NCBI RefSeq assembly: GCF_034676705.1
Contig: NZ_JAUCBS010000013.1
Span: 2,522,501 to 2,586,500 of the forward strand
Source of the DNA: Gemmobacter sp.
GTDB taxonomy: Bacteria > Pseudomonadota > Alphaproteobacteria > Rhodobacterales > Rhodobacteraceae
Direction of reading: 5' to 3'
DNA length: 64,000 nucleotides
A program made the position numbers and the translations under genes. Numbering within the stretch: position 1 is the stretch's first letter; every line of letters starts with the position of its first letter. The notes under the pieces are model-generated. The model searched no databases. It was given only the letters and a program-made list of their open reading frames with translations, and was not told the DNA's origin. This document shows, piece after piece, positions 9,105 through 17,175 of the stretch.

Positions 9105-10006
9105 TTCCCGGCACTCCTTGGATCCAGCACGTCGCGCAGACCGTCGCCCAACAGGTTGAACCCCAGTGAGACGATGAAGATGGCCAGTCCCGGCATGGTC
9201 GCGACCCACCATTGTTCGAACAGGAACTTGCGACCCGAGGAAATCATCATGCCCCATTCCGCCATCGGCGGTTGCGCGCCGAGGCCGAGGAAGCCGAGGC
9301 CGGCGGCCGTCAGGATCACCCCCGCCATGTCCAGCGTGACGCGGATGATGACCGAGGACAGGCACATCGGCATCACATGGCCCAGGATGATCCGTGCGGG
9401 CCCGGCGCCTTGCAGCTGCACGGCGGCGATATAGTCGGAATTGCGCACCGTCAGCGTTTCGGCCCGCGCCACCCGGGCATAGGGCGGCCACGAGGTCAGC
9501 GCGATGGCCAGCACGGCATTTTCAATCCCCGGCCCCAGCACGGCCACCAGCGCCAGCGCCAGGATCAGCTTGGGGAAGGCCAGGAAAATATCGGTGATCC
9601 GCATCAGGATCTGGTCGACCCAACCGCCGGCATAGCCGGCGACCGTGCCGACAGCCAACCCGAACACCGGCGCCGTCAGCGCGACCAGCACCACGATATA
9701 CAGCGTGACGCGAGATCCCCAGACGATGCGCGAAAAGATGTCGCGGCCGAATTCGTCGGTGCCCATCAGGTGGCCGTCGGTCAGCGGCGCCTTCAGCCGC
9801 TCGGTCAGGTTCTGGGCGATGGGATCGTAGGGCGCGATCAGCGGGGCAAAGGCCGCCATCAGCAGCAGGACGACCACGATGGTCGCCCCCAGCATCGCCA
9901 TCGGGTTGCGGCGGAACCGCAGCCAGCCCAGCCAGGCCTGCCCCAGCCGCGCCTGCGACCGGGACGAAGGCGAGGGGTCGCGCAGCCATTCGGTGAATGT
10001 GGTCAT
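9101..10006 (-). CDS. Peptide ABC transporter permease (DppC-like)
   Basis: 301 residues with about six membrane spans. The N-terminal cytoplasmic tail and first span (FRRNPMAMLGATIVVVLLL) are typical of DppC/OppC, as is DEFGRDIFSRIVWGSR. The EAA loop, where the ATPases dock, is ARAETLTVRNSDYIAAVQLQ. It follows the DppB-like gene by 9 bp. Confidence 0.92.
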   Translation of the reverse strand: MTTFTEWLRDPSPSSRSQARLGQAWLGWLRFRRNPMAMLGATIVVVLLLMAAFAPLIAPYDPIAQNLTERLKAPLTDGHLMGTDEFGRDIFSRIVWGSRVTLYIVVLVALTAPVFGLAVGTVAGYAGGWVDQILMRITDIFLAFPKLILALALVAVLGPGIENAVLAIALTSWPPYARVARAETLTVRNSDYIAAVQLQGAGPARIILGHVMPMCLSSVIIRVTLDMAGVILTAAGLGFLGLGAQPPMAEWGMMISSGRKFLFEQWWVATMPGLAIFIVSLGFNLLGDGLRDVLDPRSAGK

Positions 10007-10015
10007 GCCCGCCCC

Positions 10016-11086
10016 CTATTTCGCACGCGGATCGACCAGCCGATACAGCAGGTCGGAAAACATGTTGATCGCGACGAAGACCAGCCCCACCACCACCGTG
10101 CCGCCCAGCACCGCCGGCATGTCGGCCGAAAACAGCGCGTTGGTGATGTAAAGGCCAAGGCCAGGCCAGGCGAAGACGGTTTCGGTCAGCACAGACCCTT
10201 CCAGCAGGGTGGCGTAAGACAGCGCGATGACGGTGATCAGCGGCACCATGACGTTCTTCAGCGCATGCACCCAGATCACCCGCCATTCCGGCATGCCCTT
10301 GACGCGCGCGGTGGTGACGTATTCCTGGCTGAGTTCGTTCATCATGAAGCTGCGGGTCATGCGGCTGATATAGGCCATGGAATAATATCCCAGCACCGCC
10401 GCCGGCAGCACGATATGCGACAGTGCGTTGCGGAAGATGTCCCACTTGCCGGCCAGCGCGGTGTCGATCAGGATCATGCCGGTGACGCGCGGCACGTCGA
10501 ATTCGAACATCATCTCGTAGCTGGCATCCAGCCGGCCGGGGCCGCCGACCCAGTCGAGCATGCCGTAGAACAGCAGCAGGCCCATCAGGCCCAGCCAGAA
10601 CACCGGCATGGAATAGCCCATCAACCCGACAAGGCGCACCAGCTGGTCCACCCAGCTGCCCGGCCGGGTCGCGGCCAGCACACCGGCCGGAATGCCGGCC
10701 AGCACGCCAAAGATGGTCGCGATGGTTGCCAGTTCCAGCGTGGCGGGAAAGACGCGGGCAATGTCGTCGGCCACCGGCTGGCGGGTCAGCAGCGACCGGC
10801 CCAGATCGCCCTGCACGGCGTTGACGACATAGATGTAGAACTGTTCCCACATCGGCCGGTCCAGGCCCAGCGCCTTGTGCGCGGCCTCGTATTGCGCCTG
10901 GGTCGCCCGCTCGCCGACCACGGCCAGCACGGGGTCGATCGGCACGACGCGTCCGATGATGAAGGTGACGAACAGCAGCCCCAGAAAGGTGGCTGCAAGG
11001 GCCAGCACCAGGCCAAGGACCGTCCGCAGACGGCGTGCCAGCCGCGACGGCGCGCGGGGGGAGGATTCGGTGAATGCCATGGGCAA
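10016..11086 (-). CDS. Peptide ABC transporter permease (DppB-like)
   Basis: 356 residues with several hydrophobic spans. LRTVLGLVLALAATFLGLLF is the first span; GDLGRSLLTRQPV and the EAA region YVTTARVKGMPEWRVIWVHA are DppB/OppB features. The predicted N-terminus is a little longer than usual because of a Ser/Pro/Arg-rich tail. A 12-bp hairpin separates it from the binding-protein gene. Confidence 0.92.
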   Translation of the reverse strand: MPMAFTESSPRAPSRLARRLRTVLGLVLALAATFLGLLFVTFIIGRVVPIDPVLAVVGERATQAQYEAAHKALGLDRPMWEQFYIYVVNAVQGDLGRSLLTRQPVADDIARVFPATLELATIATIFGVLAGIPAGVLAATRPGSWVDQLVRLVGLMGYSMPVFWLGLMGLLLFYGMLDWVGGPGRLDASYEMMFEFDVPRVTGMILIDTALAGKWDIFRNALSHIVLPAAVLGYYSMAYISRMTRSFMMNELSQEYVTTARVKGMPEWRVIWVHALKNVMVPLITVIALSYATLLEGSVLTETVFAWPGLGLYITNALFSADMPAVLGGTVVVGLVFVAINMFSDLLYRLVDPRAK

Positions 11087-11089
11087 AAC

Positions 11090-11122
11090 CCGCGCCCCCG
11101 GCCGCGAGGACCGGGGGCGCGG
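11090..11122 (-). other. Intercistronic hairpin after the peptide-binding-protein gene
   Basis: A perfect 12-bp stem CCGCGCCCCCGG / CCGGGGGCGCGG with a 9-base loop fills most of the 42-bp gap between the binding-protein stop and the first permease start. There is no T tract. Such hairpins commonly protect the upstream message or reduce read-through, giving more binding protein than permease. The same arrangement occurs after the TAXI and phnD genes in this window. Confidence 0.7.
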
Positions 11123-11128
11123 ATCATC

Positions 11129-12733
11129 TTACTTGGTCACATACCAGTAGGTCACCTGGTCGGTCGTGCCGCCGGTGTGCAGGTTCGCCACGTTGTTGCG
11201 GCGCGCGGTCAGGCCGATTTCCTGGAACATGGTGACAAAGGCCGAGGTATCGCGGTGGATCTTCTGCATGTCCTGATACATCACGCGGCGCTTTTCGGTG
11301 TCGCGTTCCTGCACGGCGTCATCCACCATCTTGGTCATCGGGCCGGCATCCCAGGCCGTCCGCCAGGCCAGAACGCCGGTGCGCTTCGCCTCGTCCGAGT
11401 TGTCGGGGTTCCAGGCAAAGGTCGAGGCGTTGGTATGCGGATCGGGATAGTCCGGGCCCCAGCTTTGCAGGGTGATGTCATGGTTGCGCGCGCGGTAGTC
11501 GCCCAGCACCTCGGCGCCCGCGCCGGGTTTCAGCGTCACCTTGATGCCGCCCTGCCCCAGCGTGTTCTGGATCGCCTGCGCCATTTCCATGCGCAGCGGG
11601 TCGTTGCGCACCGACATGGTGGTTTCGAACCCGTCGGGGAAACCCGCCTCGGCCAGCAGCGCCTTGGCCTTGGCCACGTCCAGCTTGTAGGGGGTATCGG
11701 AGATTTCGCCCAGATAGCCGCGCGGCAGGAAGCCCTGCTGCACGATCATCTTGTCCTTTAGCACCGTGTTCACCATCCCCTCATAGTCGACCAGATAGCG
11801 AATCGCCTCCAGCACCTTGGGGTTGTTCAGCGGCGATTTCTTCTGGTTGGCGGCGATGTAGTAGATGTAGCCTTCCATGTCGGCATCCACCGACACGTCG
11901 GGGCTGCCCTTCAGGCCCTGCACATCGGTCGGGGTCAGGCCGCGGGCCACGTCGATGTCGCCCTTTTCCAGCAGCAGCCGCTGCGCCGACCCTTCGGGCA
12001 CGTGGCGCATGAACACACGCTTCAGCTTGGCATCGCCGCGCCAGTAGCCCGGCCGCGCCTCCAGCACGTAGCTGTCCTGCGGCTTGTAGCTGCGCAGCAC
12101 ATAGGCGCCGGTGCCTGCGGTGTTGGTTTTCAGCCATTCATAGCCGAAATCGCCGTTGACCTCGTTGGCCATGGCGGTTTCCTTGTCGATGACCGAGGCG
12201 ACGACGGCGGTCATGCAGTTGTAGACCATCGAGGGCGCAAAGGGCTTGCCGATCTTGATCGTCAGCGTATCGCCGTCGGCCTTGACCATCTCGTCCACGT
12301 TTTCGGGCGTCAGGCCGAACTGGGTCAGGATGAAGGCCGGGGTCTTGTCCAGCTTGACCACGCGCCGCAGCGACCAGGCCGCATCCTCGGCCCGGACCGG
12401 ATTGCCCGAGGCAAAGGTGATGCCCGACTTAATCTTGAAGGTGAAGGTCAGCCCGTCATCCGACACCGACCAGCTTTCCGCCAGGCCCGGGATCAGCTCG
12501 CCCGGTTTCAGCGGATCCAGCTCGATCAGCGAATCATAGGTGTTGTTCAGCAGGTCGATCCCCGAGAATTCGAACGCCTCGGCCGGGTCCAGCGACACGA
12601 TGTCGTCGATCCCGTCGGCGATCACCAGCGTATCGGCCGGCGTCGCCGCCGCCAGAACGGTGGGCGAGGCGCCCAGCATCAGCGCCGCCGCCAGCGCAAG
12701 ACCTGCCGTGCGGAAGGTGGGGTCGATGGTCAT
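11129..12733 (-). CDS. Peptide ABC transporter periplasmic substrate-binding protein (family 5)
   Basis: 534 residues. The ATG at 12733 gives MTIDPTFRTAGLALAAALML, a Sec signal peptide cleaved after about residue 29 (VLAAATPA). The mature part has family SBP_bac_5 hallmarks: DGIDDIVSLDPAEAFEF, LIPGLAESWSVSDDGLTFTF, ASGNPVRAEDAAWSLRRVV and YFGYWRG-like GYWRGDAKLKRV. It is the first gene of the operon and has the adjoining dipeptidase on the opposite strand, so dipeptides are the probable ligand. Confidence 0.93.
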   Translation of the reverse strand: MTIDPTFRTAGLALAAALMLGASPTVLAAATPADTLVIADGIDDIVSLDPAEAFEFSGIDLLNNTYDSLIELDPLKPGELIPGLAESWSVSDDGLTFTFKIKSGITFASGNPVRAEDAAWSLRRVVKLDKTPAFILTQFGLTPENVDEMVKADGDTLTIKIGKPFAPSMVYNCMTAVVASVIDKETAMANEVNGDFGYEWLKTNTAGTGAYVLRSYKPQDSYVLEARPGYWRGDAKLKRVFMRHVPEGSAQRLLLEKGDIDVARGLTPTDVQGLKGSPDVSVDADMEGYIYYIAANQKKSPLNNPKVLEAIRYLVDYEGMVNTVLKDKMIVQQGFLPRGYLGEISDTPYKLDVAKAKALLAEAGFPDGFETTMSVRNDPLRMEMAQAIQNTLGQGGIKVTLKPGAGAEVLGDYRARNHDITLQSWGPDYPDPHTNASTFAWNPDNSDEAKRTGVLAWRTAWDAGPMTKMVDDAVQERDTEKRRVMYQDMQKIHRDTSAFVTMFQEIGLTARRNNVANLHTGGTTDQVTYWYVTK

Positions 12734-12923
12734 GGAAGGCTCCCTTGAAACGTTTTTGCTTGGTTTTCGTTTACGTTCGGTTTCCAGCGCAGCCATTGCC
12801 GGCACCGCGCGGACGATCCTAGGGGGCGATGGAACGCGGGGGTTGTCAAGCGGTCTCCTTCGGCAGAATGTCGCGCCCACACATCAGGATGGGCCAGCGG
12901 CCGGACCACGGGGGAAACGTGCC

Positions 12924-13943
12924 ATGACAACGCCAACACCGATCTTTGACGGGCACAACGACCTGCTGCTGCACCTGCATGCCCAGGGCGATCATACCGG
13001 GGCCAGCTTCCTGAACGGCCGCGACGGGCACCTGGATCTGGCGAAATGCCGCGCGGGCGGCTTTGCCGGCGGGTTCTTCGCCATTTACGTCCCACCCGAA
13101 GACCGCAGCGGCGCTGCCCGCACCGCCCCCGTCGCCACCGACCGCGCCCGCGCGGTCACGATGGAAATGGCCAGCATCCTGCTGCGCCTGACCCGCGCCA
13201 ATCCGAATGCGATCCGGCTGTGCACCACCGCCGCCCAGATCGACCGCGCGCGCGAGGATGGCGCGATTGCCGCCGTCATGCATATCGAAGGCGCCGAAGG
13301 CATCGGCCCCGACCTGCTGGAACTGGAGGTGCTGCACGCCGCCGGCCTGCGCAGCCTGGGGCCGGTCTGGTCGCGGCCGAACATCTTCGGCCATGGCGTG
13401 CCGTTTTCCTTCCCCGCCTCGCCCGATATCGGCCCGGGGCTGACCGATGCCGGCCTGCGGCTGGTGGCGGAATGCGAACGGCTGGGCATCCTGATCGACC
13501 TCAGCCACCTGAACGAGGCGGGGTTCCGGGATGTCGCCCGCCTGTCCTCGCGCCCCCTGGTGGCGACGCATTCCTGCGTCCACGCGCTGTCGCAGCAAAG
13601 CCGCAACCTGACCGACCGCCAGCTGTCGGCCATCGCGGAATCGGGCGGGGTGGTCGGGCTGAACTTCGGCTGCCAGTTCCTGCGCGAGGACGGCCAGCGC
13701 CGCGATGACACCGACCTTGGCCTGATGGTGCGCCACCTGGCCTATCTGGTGGACCGGCTGGGCGAAGCCGGCGTCGCGCTGGGATCGGATTTCGACGGCG
13801 CCCTGATGCCCCAGGGCATCGGCACCGCCGCCGGCCTGCCCGCCCTGGTGGCGGCGATGCAGGACGCCGGCTTCGGCACCGCGCTGATCGAGCGGATCTG
13901 CTGGCAGAACTGGCTCGACCTGTTGCGCCGCACCATCGGCTAG
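12924..13943 (+). CDS. Membrane dipeptidase family protein (peptidase M19)
   Basis: Zinc dipeptidase of the renal dipeptidase family, 339 residues. IFDGHNDLL carries the H-x-D metal motif; VMHIEGAEGIGPDL holds the bridging glutamate; LSHLNEAGF and VATHSCVHAL carry the later metal histidines; VALGSDFDGA supplies the catalytic-site aspartate region. There is no signal peptide, so it should act in the cytoplasm. It is divergent from the peptide ABC operon with 190 bp between starts, which suggests it cleaves imported dipeptides. Confidence 0.9.
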   Translation: MTTPTPIFDGHNDLLLHLHAQGDHTGASFLNGRDGHLDLAKCRAGGFAGGFFAIYVPPEDRSGAARTAPVATDRARAVTMEMASILLRLTRANPNAIRLCTTAAQIDRAREDGAIAAVMHIEGAEGIGPDLLELEVLHAAGLRSLGPVWSRPNIFGHGVPFSFPASPDIGPGLTDAGLRLVAECERLGILIDLSHLNEAGFRDVARLSSRPLVATHSCVHALSQQSRNLTDRQLSAIAESGGVVGLNFGCQFLREDGQRRDDTDLGLMVRHLAYLVDRLGEAGVALGSDFDGALMPQGIGTAAGLPALVAAMQDAGFGTALIERICWQNWLDLLRRTIG

Positions 13944-13950
13944 ACGCGCG

Positions 13951-14127
13951 TCACTTGGTCAGGATCAGCTTTCCCGCCCGGGTGATGCGCAGGGTGTAGG
14001 TCTGCCCCTCCAGCACGATATGGGCCAGGTTGCCCCCCTTGGTCAGCTGCATCGCCGAATGGACGGGCAGCACGGCGGCGGGGGCAACGGTCGTGGACGC
14101 GGGGATGGTGCGGTCATGCCAGCTCAT
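13951..14127 (-). CDS. hemP: Hemin uptake protein HemP
   Basis: A 58-residue protein whose C-terminal half, AHIVLEGQTYTLRITRAGKL then ILTK, is the HemP signature. In other bacteria HemP is a small iron-regulated protein linked to haem uptake and to regulation of outer membrane haem receptors. The ATG at 14127 (MSWHDRTIPA) has GGAG-like bases (CAGGAGTTCCC) about 8 bases upstream and gives the usual family size; a longer frame would run through the operator. A RirA-type box lies 67 bases upstream. No haem receptor genes are next to it. Confidence 0.88.
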   Translation of the reverse strand: MSWHDRTIPASTTVAPAAVLPVHSAMQLTKGGNLAHIVLEGQTYTLRITRAGKLILTK

Positions 14128-14193
14128 GGGAACTCCTGCGGATTGCGGCGGTCCGGGGCTGGGCCAGTCGGCCGGGCTGGGATGGCCTATTCC

Positions 14194-14218
14194 TGACTGA
14201 ATCACTCAAATATGTCAA
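14194..14218 (-). promoter_or_regulatory. Promoter region of hemP with a RirA-type iron-responsive box
   Basis: On the minus strand TTGACA (14213-14218) is followed by TGAGTGATTCAGTCA (14194-14208). The latter fits the published IRO-box pattern of the Rhizobiales/Rhodobacterales iron regulator RirA, TGA-N9-TCA, and has an inner TGA-N-TCA dyad as well. It overlaps the probable -35/-10 spacer, where a repressor would block transcription. hemP is a classic iron-repressed gene. No rirA gene is in the window. Confidence 0.55.
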
Positions 14219-14257
14219 GCCCCGGCAAGCAGGCCGATGCCGCGCCGGCGCGGTCTG

Positions 14258-14372
14258 CCCCATCACCTTCCGAAAATACCCTCGGGGGGCGGGTCCGGTG
14301 CAACCGGACCCGGCGGGGGGCAGATGGCCCCCCGGGGCGCGGGCCTGCCCTGAATGGGCAGGCCCGCGCCCC
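14258..14372 (-). repeat. Modular hairpin/TATTT dispersed element, copy 3
   Basis: Reading the minus strand from the hslU end: a perfect 17-bp hairpin with a 5-base loop (arms 14334-14350 and 14356-14372), then GGGGGGC-CATCT-GCCCCCC (14315-14333), then GGGTCCGGT-TGC-ACCGGACCC (14291-14311), then CCCCCCGAGGGTATTTTCGG and AGGTGATGGGG. The last part is nearly the same as the copy at 54355-54388. It fills the space between hslU and the hemP promoter, so it probably also ends hslU transcripts. Confidence 0.75.
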
Positions 14373-14378
14373 CCCGGC

Positions 14379-15686
14379 CTACAGCACGTAGCGCCCCAGA
14401 TCGGCCGACCGCGACAGCTCGCCCAGTTCCGCCTCGACAAAACCGGCATCCACCACCACCGCCTCGCCGCCCCGGTCGGGGGCATGGAACGACAGTTCCT
14501 CGAACACCCGCTCCATCACGGTATACAACCGGCGCGCGCCGATGTTCTCGATGGTGCGGTTCACCTCGGCCGCAATCCGCGCCAGCGCGGCGATGCCATC
14601 ATCGGTAAAGGTCACCTCGACCCCTTCGGTCGCCAGCAGGGCGGCATATTGCCGGGTCAGCGCATTATCGGTCTCGGTCAGGATGCGGCGGAAATCCTCT
14701 TCGGTCAGCGCGCGCAATTCCACCCGGATCGGCAGCCGCCCCTGCAATTCCGGCAACAGGTCCGAGGGCTTTGCCACATGGAACGCCCCCGAGGCGATGA
14801 ACAGGATATGGTCGGTCTTCACCGGCCCCAGCCTGGTCGATACCGTCGTGCCCTCGATCAGCGGCAGCAGGTCGCGCTGCACGCCTTCGCGGCTGACATC
14901 GGCGCCGCGCGCCTCGGCCCGGGCGGCGACCTTGTCGATCTCGTCGATGAACACGATGCCGGTCTCCTGCACCGCCGCCAGCGCCGCCGCCTTGACCGCC
15001 TCGTCGTCCAGCAGCTTGTCGGCCTCCTCGGCGATCAGCACCTCGTGGCTTTCGGCCACCGTCATGCGCTTGCGGCTGCGCCGGCCGCCAAAGGCCTTGC
15101 CGAACAGCTCCTGCAAGCCCTGCATCTGGCCTTCCATGCCCTGCCCGGGCATGCCGGGGAACATCTGCATGGCGGGCGCCGGGTCCGCCACCTCGATCTC
15201 GATCATGGTGCCGTCCAGTTCGCCCCGCTTGAGCCGGCCGCGGAACATCTCGCGCGTCTGCTCGCGCGCATCCGTGCCGGCGATGGCGGCAATCACCCGG
15301 TCCTCGGCCGCCTTGTGCGCCCGCGCCTTGACCGCATCGCGCATCCGGTCGCGGGTTTCATGCAGCGCCACATCGGCCAGATCGCGGATGATGCTGTCCA
15401 CATCGCGGCCGACATAGCCCACTTCGGTGAACTTCGTCGCCTCGACCTTGAGGAACGGCGCATGGGCCAGCTTGGCCAGCCGCCGGCTGATCTCGGTCTT
15501 GCCGACGCCGGTAGGGCCGATCATCAGGATGTTCTTGGGCTGCACCTCCTCGCGCAGGCCGGGGGCCAGCTGCTGGCGCCGCCAGCGGTTGCGCAGGGCC
15601 ACGGCCACGGCGCGCTTGGCCTCTTTCTGCCCGATGATGAAACGGTCGAGTTCCGAGACGATCTCGCGCGGGGTCAGGTCGGTCAT
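14379..15686 (-). CDS. hslU: ATP-dependent protease ATPase subunit HslU
   Basis: The AAA+ unfoldase partner of the HslV peptidase. 435 residues, the standard length. N-terminal MTDLTPREIVSELDRFIIGQ, Walker A MIGPTGVGKTEISRRLA, conserved VGYVGRDVDSIIRDL (pore loop GYVG), Walker B GIVFIDEIDKVA, and sensor region ILFIASGAFH are all seen. The extreme C-terminus (LGRYVL) matches the HslU tail that inserts into HslV. hslV lies upstream on the same strand but is separated by an opposite-strand gene. Confidence 0.97.
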   Translation of the reverse strand: MTDLTPREIVSELDRFIIGQKEAKRAVAVALRNRWRRQQLAPGLREEVQPKNILMIGPTGVGKTEISRRLAKLAHAPFLKVEATKFTEVGYVGRDVDSIIRDLADVALHETRDRMRDAVKARAHKAAEDRVIAAIAGTDAREQTREMFRGRLKRGELDGTMIEIEVADPAPAMQMFPGMPGQGMEGQMQGLQELFGKAFGGRRSRKRMTVAESHEVLIAEEADKLLDDEAVKAAALAAVQETGIVFIDEIDKVAARAEARGADVSREGVQRDLLPLIEGTTVSTRLGPVKTDHILFIASGAFHVAKPSDLLPELQGRLPIRVELRALTEEDFRRILTETDNALTRQYAALLATEGVEVTFTDDGIAALARIAAEVNRTIENIGARRLYTVMERVFEELSFHAPDRGGEAVVVDAGFVEAELGELSRSADLGRYVL

Positions 15687-15805
15687 GGCGGCTCCTGTGG
15701 TCGGTGGGCATCACTTAGAGGCGGCGGGATCCCGTTTCAACCACCGCACTTGACCTAGGGCCGCACGTCTGGAAAGCACGGCGTCTTTCCCGATCGCAAA
15801 GGACC

Positions 15806-16429
15806 ATGGCCATGCGCCCCCGCCCCGACGCCGCCCCGACCGCCCACCTGACCCGCCGTTCGCTTGCCGGCTGGCTGGCCGCCAGCGCGGCGGTGATCGG
15901 TCTGGCACGGCCGGCCGCCGGTGCCGCCCCCGCAGGGCCGCTCGTGGTGGATCCGGTGCTGCGCGATGCGGCCCTGCGCGGGCTGGCGCTGGCCGATCAT
16001 CGCGGCGATGCCGTTTCGGCTCGCGCGGCACGGGCGGCCATGGCGCGGTTGGCCGACACCGATCCCGACGGCGCGCTGCTGTGCCGGCTGTATCGCAAGC
16101 TGGACGTGCGGCCGGCCAGCTATTGGCACGACGACGTCATCGAGGCGGTCACCGAGGATCTGGAACGCCTGCACGGCACGATCACCGCCTGCCGGCCGGT
16201 GCATTTCCGCTACACCGACCTGTCCGGCCAGTGCAGCGAACGGACTGTCCTGCCGCTGGCGCTGGTCCACCCGCCGCAGGGGGTCAAGCTGCTGGCGTGG
16301 TGCGAAAAGGCCGAGGATTTCCGGCAGTTCTTCGTGCGGTCGATGCAGGGTCTGGCCACCCGGCCCGGTGATTTTTCCGCCGACCGGCTGGCGCTGCTGA
16401 CCGGACTGGTGGAAAAGGAAGGGGCCTGA
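15806..16429 (+). CDS. WYL-domain-like protein with a predicted Tat signal
   Basis: 207 residues. The N-terminus has LTRRSLAGWLAASAAVIGLA then ARPAAGAAPAG, a twin-arginine followed by a hydrophobic run and an Ala-x-Ala site, so export by the Tat system is likely. Residues about 130-185 (RPVHFRYTDLSGQ, RTVLPLALVHPPQ, KLLAWCEKAEDFRQFFVRSM) match the WYL ligand-binding fold best known from intracellular transcription regulators. No DNA-binding domain is present. It lies on the opposite strand between hslU and hslV, 9 bp from the hslV stop. Function unknown; a periplasmic sensor role is speculation. Confidence 0.65.
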   Translation: MAMRPRPDAAPTAHLTRRSLAGWLAASAAVIGLARPAAGAAPAGPLVVDPVLRDAALRGLALADHRGDAVSARAARAAMARLADTDPDGALLCRLYRKLDVRPASYWHDDVIEAVTEDLERLHGTITACRPVHFRYTDLSGQCSERTVLPLALVHPPQGVKLLAWCEKAEDFRQFFVRSMQGLATRPGDFSADRLALLTGLVEKEGA

Positions 16430-16438
16430 GCGGCCCCT

Positions 16439-16996
16439 TCACCCGCGGATCGTCTCGACCGTCAGCTTGCCATTGGTGAACACGCAGATATCGGCGGCAA
16501 TCGCCATCGCCTGGCGCGCCACATCCTCGGCCGGCAGGTCGGTGGCCATCAGGCCCCGCGCGGCGGCCAGGGCGAAGTTGCCGCCAGAGCCGATGGCTGC
16601 CACGTCATGTTCGGGTTCCAGCACATCGCCTGCCCCGGTGATCACGTAAAGCCCGGCGCCATCGGTGACGATCAGCATCGCCTCCAGATTGCGCAGGTAT
16701 TTGTCCATGCGCCAGTCCTTGGCCAGCTCCACGCAGGCGCGCAGCAGCTGGCCGGGCGCGGATTCCAGCTTGCGTTCCAGCCGTTCCAGCAGGGTGAAGG
16801 CATCGGCAGTCGATCCGGCAAAGCCCACCACAACCTCGCGCCCGCCGGGGGTCAGGCGGCGCACCTTGCGCGCGGTGCCCTTGATGACCGTATTCCCCAG
16901 GCTGACCTGCCCGTCGCCGGCCACCACCACCTGACCGCCCCGGCGCACCGCCAGGATCGTGGTGCCATGCCAGCCGGGAAACCGTTCATCCGCCAT
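16439..16996 (-). CDS. hslV: ATP-dependent protease peptidase subunit HslV
   Basis: N-terminal-threonine peptidase of the HslUV complex. The ATG at 16996 gives MADERFPGWHGTTILAVRRG; removal of the first residues exposes the Thr-Thr-Ile active terminus, as usual in Alphaproteobacteria. QVSLGNTVIKGTARKVRRL, VVGFAGSTADAFTLLERLE and AIGSGGNFALAAA are family signatures. 185 residues is the normal precursor size. hslU follows on the same strand after 750 bp containing an opposite-strand gene, so the two subunits may be transcribed separately. Confidence 0.96.
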   Translation of the reverse strand: MADERFPGWHGTTILAVRRGGQVVVAGDGQVSLGNTVIKGTARKVRRLTPGGREVVVGFAGSTADAFTLLERLERKLESAPGQLLRACVELAKDWRMDKYLRNLEAMLIVTDGAGLYVITGAGDVLEPEHDVAAIGSGGNFALAAARGLMATDLPAEDVARQAMAIAADICVFTNGKLTVETIRG

Positions 16997-17056
16997 CAGG
17001 TGCCTCCATTGTTCTGGTTTCCATATGGCGGCGCCGTGCCCCCGGCGCAACCACAA

Positions 17057-17174
17057 GCGATTTCTTGCAAGAAATCGCAGCCAGAGCCTTGCAAGGCTCT
17101 GGGCCGGACCCTGTGACAGGGTCCGCAGCGGAGTTTTTGAAAACTCCGCCTTCGGAGTTTTGCAAAACTCCGAA
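17057..17174. repeat. Array of five tandem palindromes
   Basis: Five adjoining inverted repeats fill the space between the Lrp stop and the hslV upstream region: 17057-17078 (22 bp, GCGATTTCTTG mirrored), 17081-17102 (22 bp, CCAGAGCCTTG mirrored), 17105-17125 (10-bp arms CGGACCCTGT around G), 17128-17149 (10-bp arms GCGGAGTTTT around TG) and 17151-17174 (24 bp, TTCGGAGTTTTG mirrored). Spacers are only 1-2 bases (two before the second, third and fourth, one before the fifth). Units 1, 2 and 5 share the centre TTGCAA; units 4 and 5 share CGGAGTTTT. Arms differ between units while symmetry is kept, so the structure rather than the sequence seems to be selected. Confidence 0.9.
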
Positions 17175-17175
17175 A

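Noticed and set aside
9212..11761. An 849-codon plus-strand open frame
   Set aside because: Antisense to the peptide permease genes and binding-protein gene; composition is His/Gln-rich and no domain is seen.
12540..12923. N-terminal extension of the dipeptidase
   Set aside because: The frame is open upstream, but it runs antisense through the binding-protein signal peptide. The M19 family starts near IFDGHNDLL, as with the ATG at 12924.
17057..17174. CRISPR array
   Set aside because: The repeated units are self-complementary, differ in sequence and have almost no spacers. No cas gene is near.
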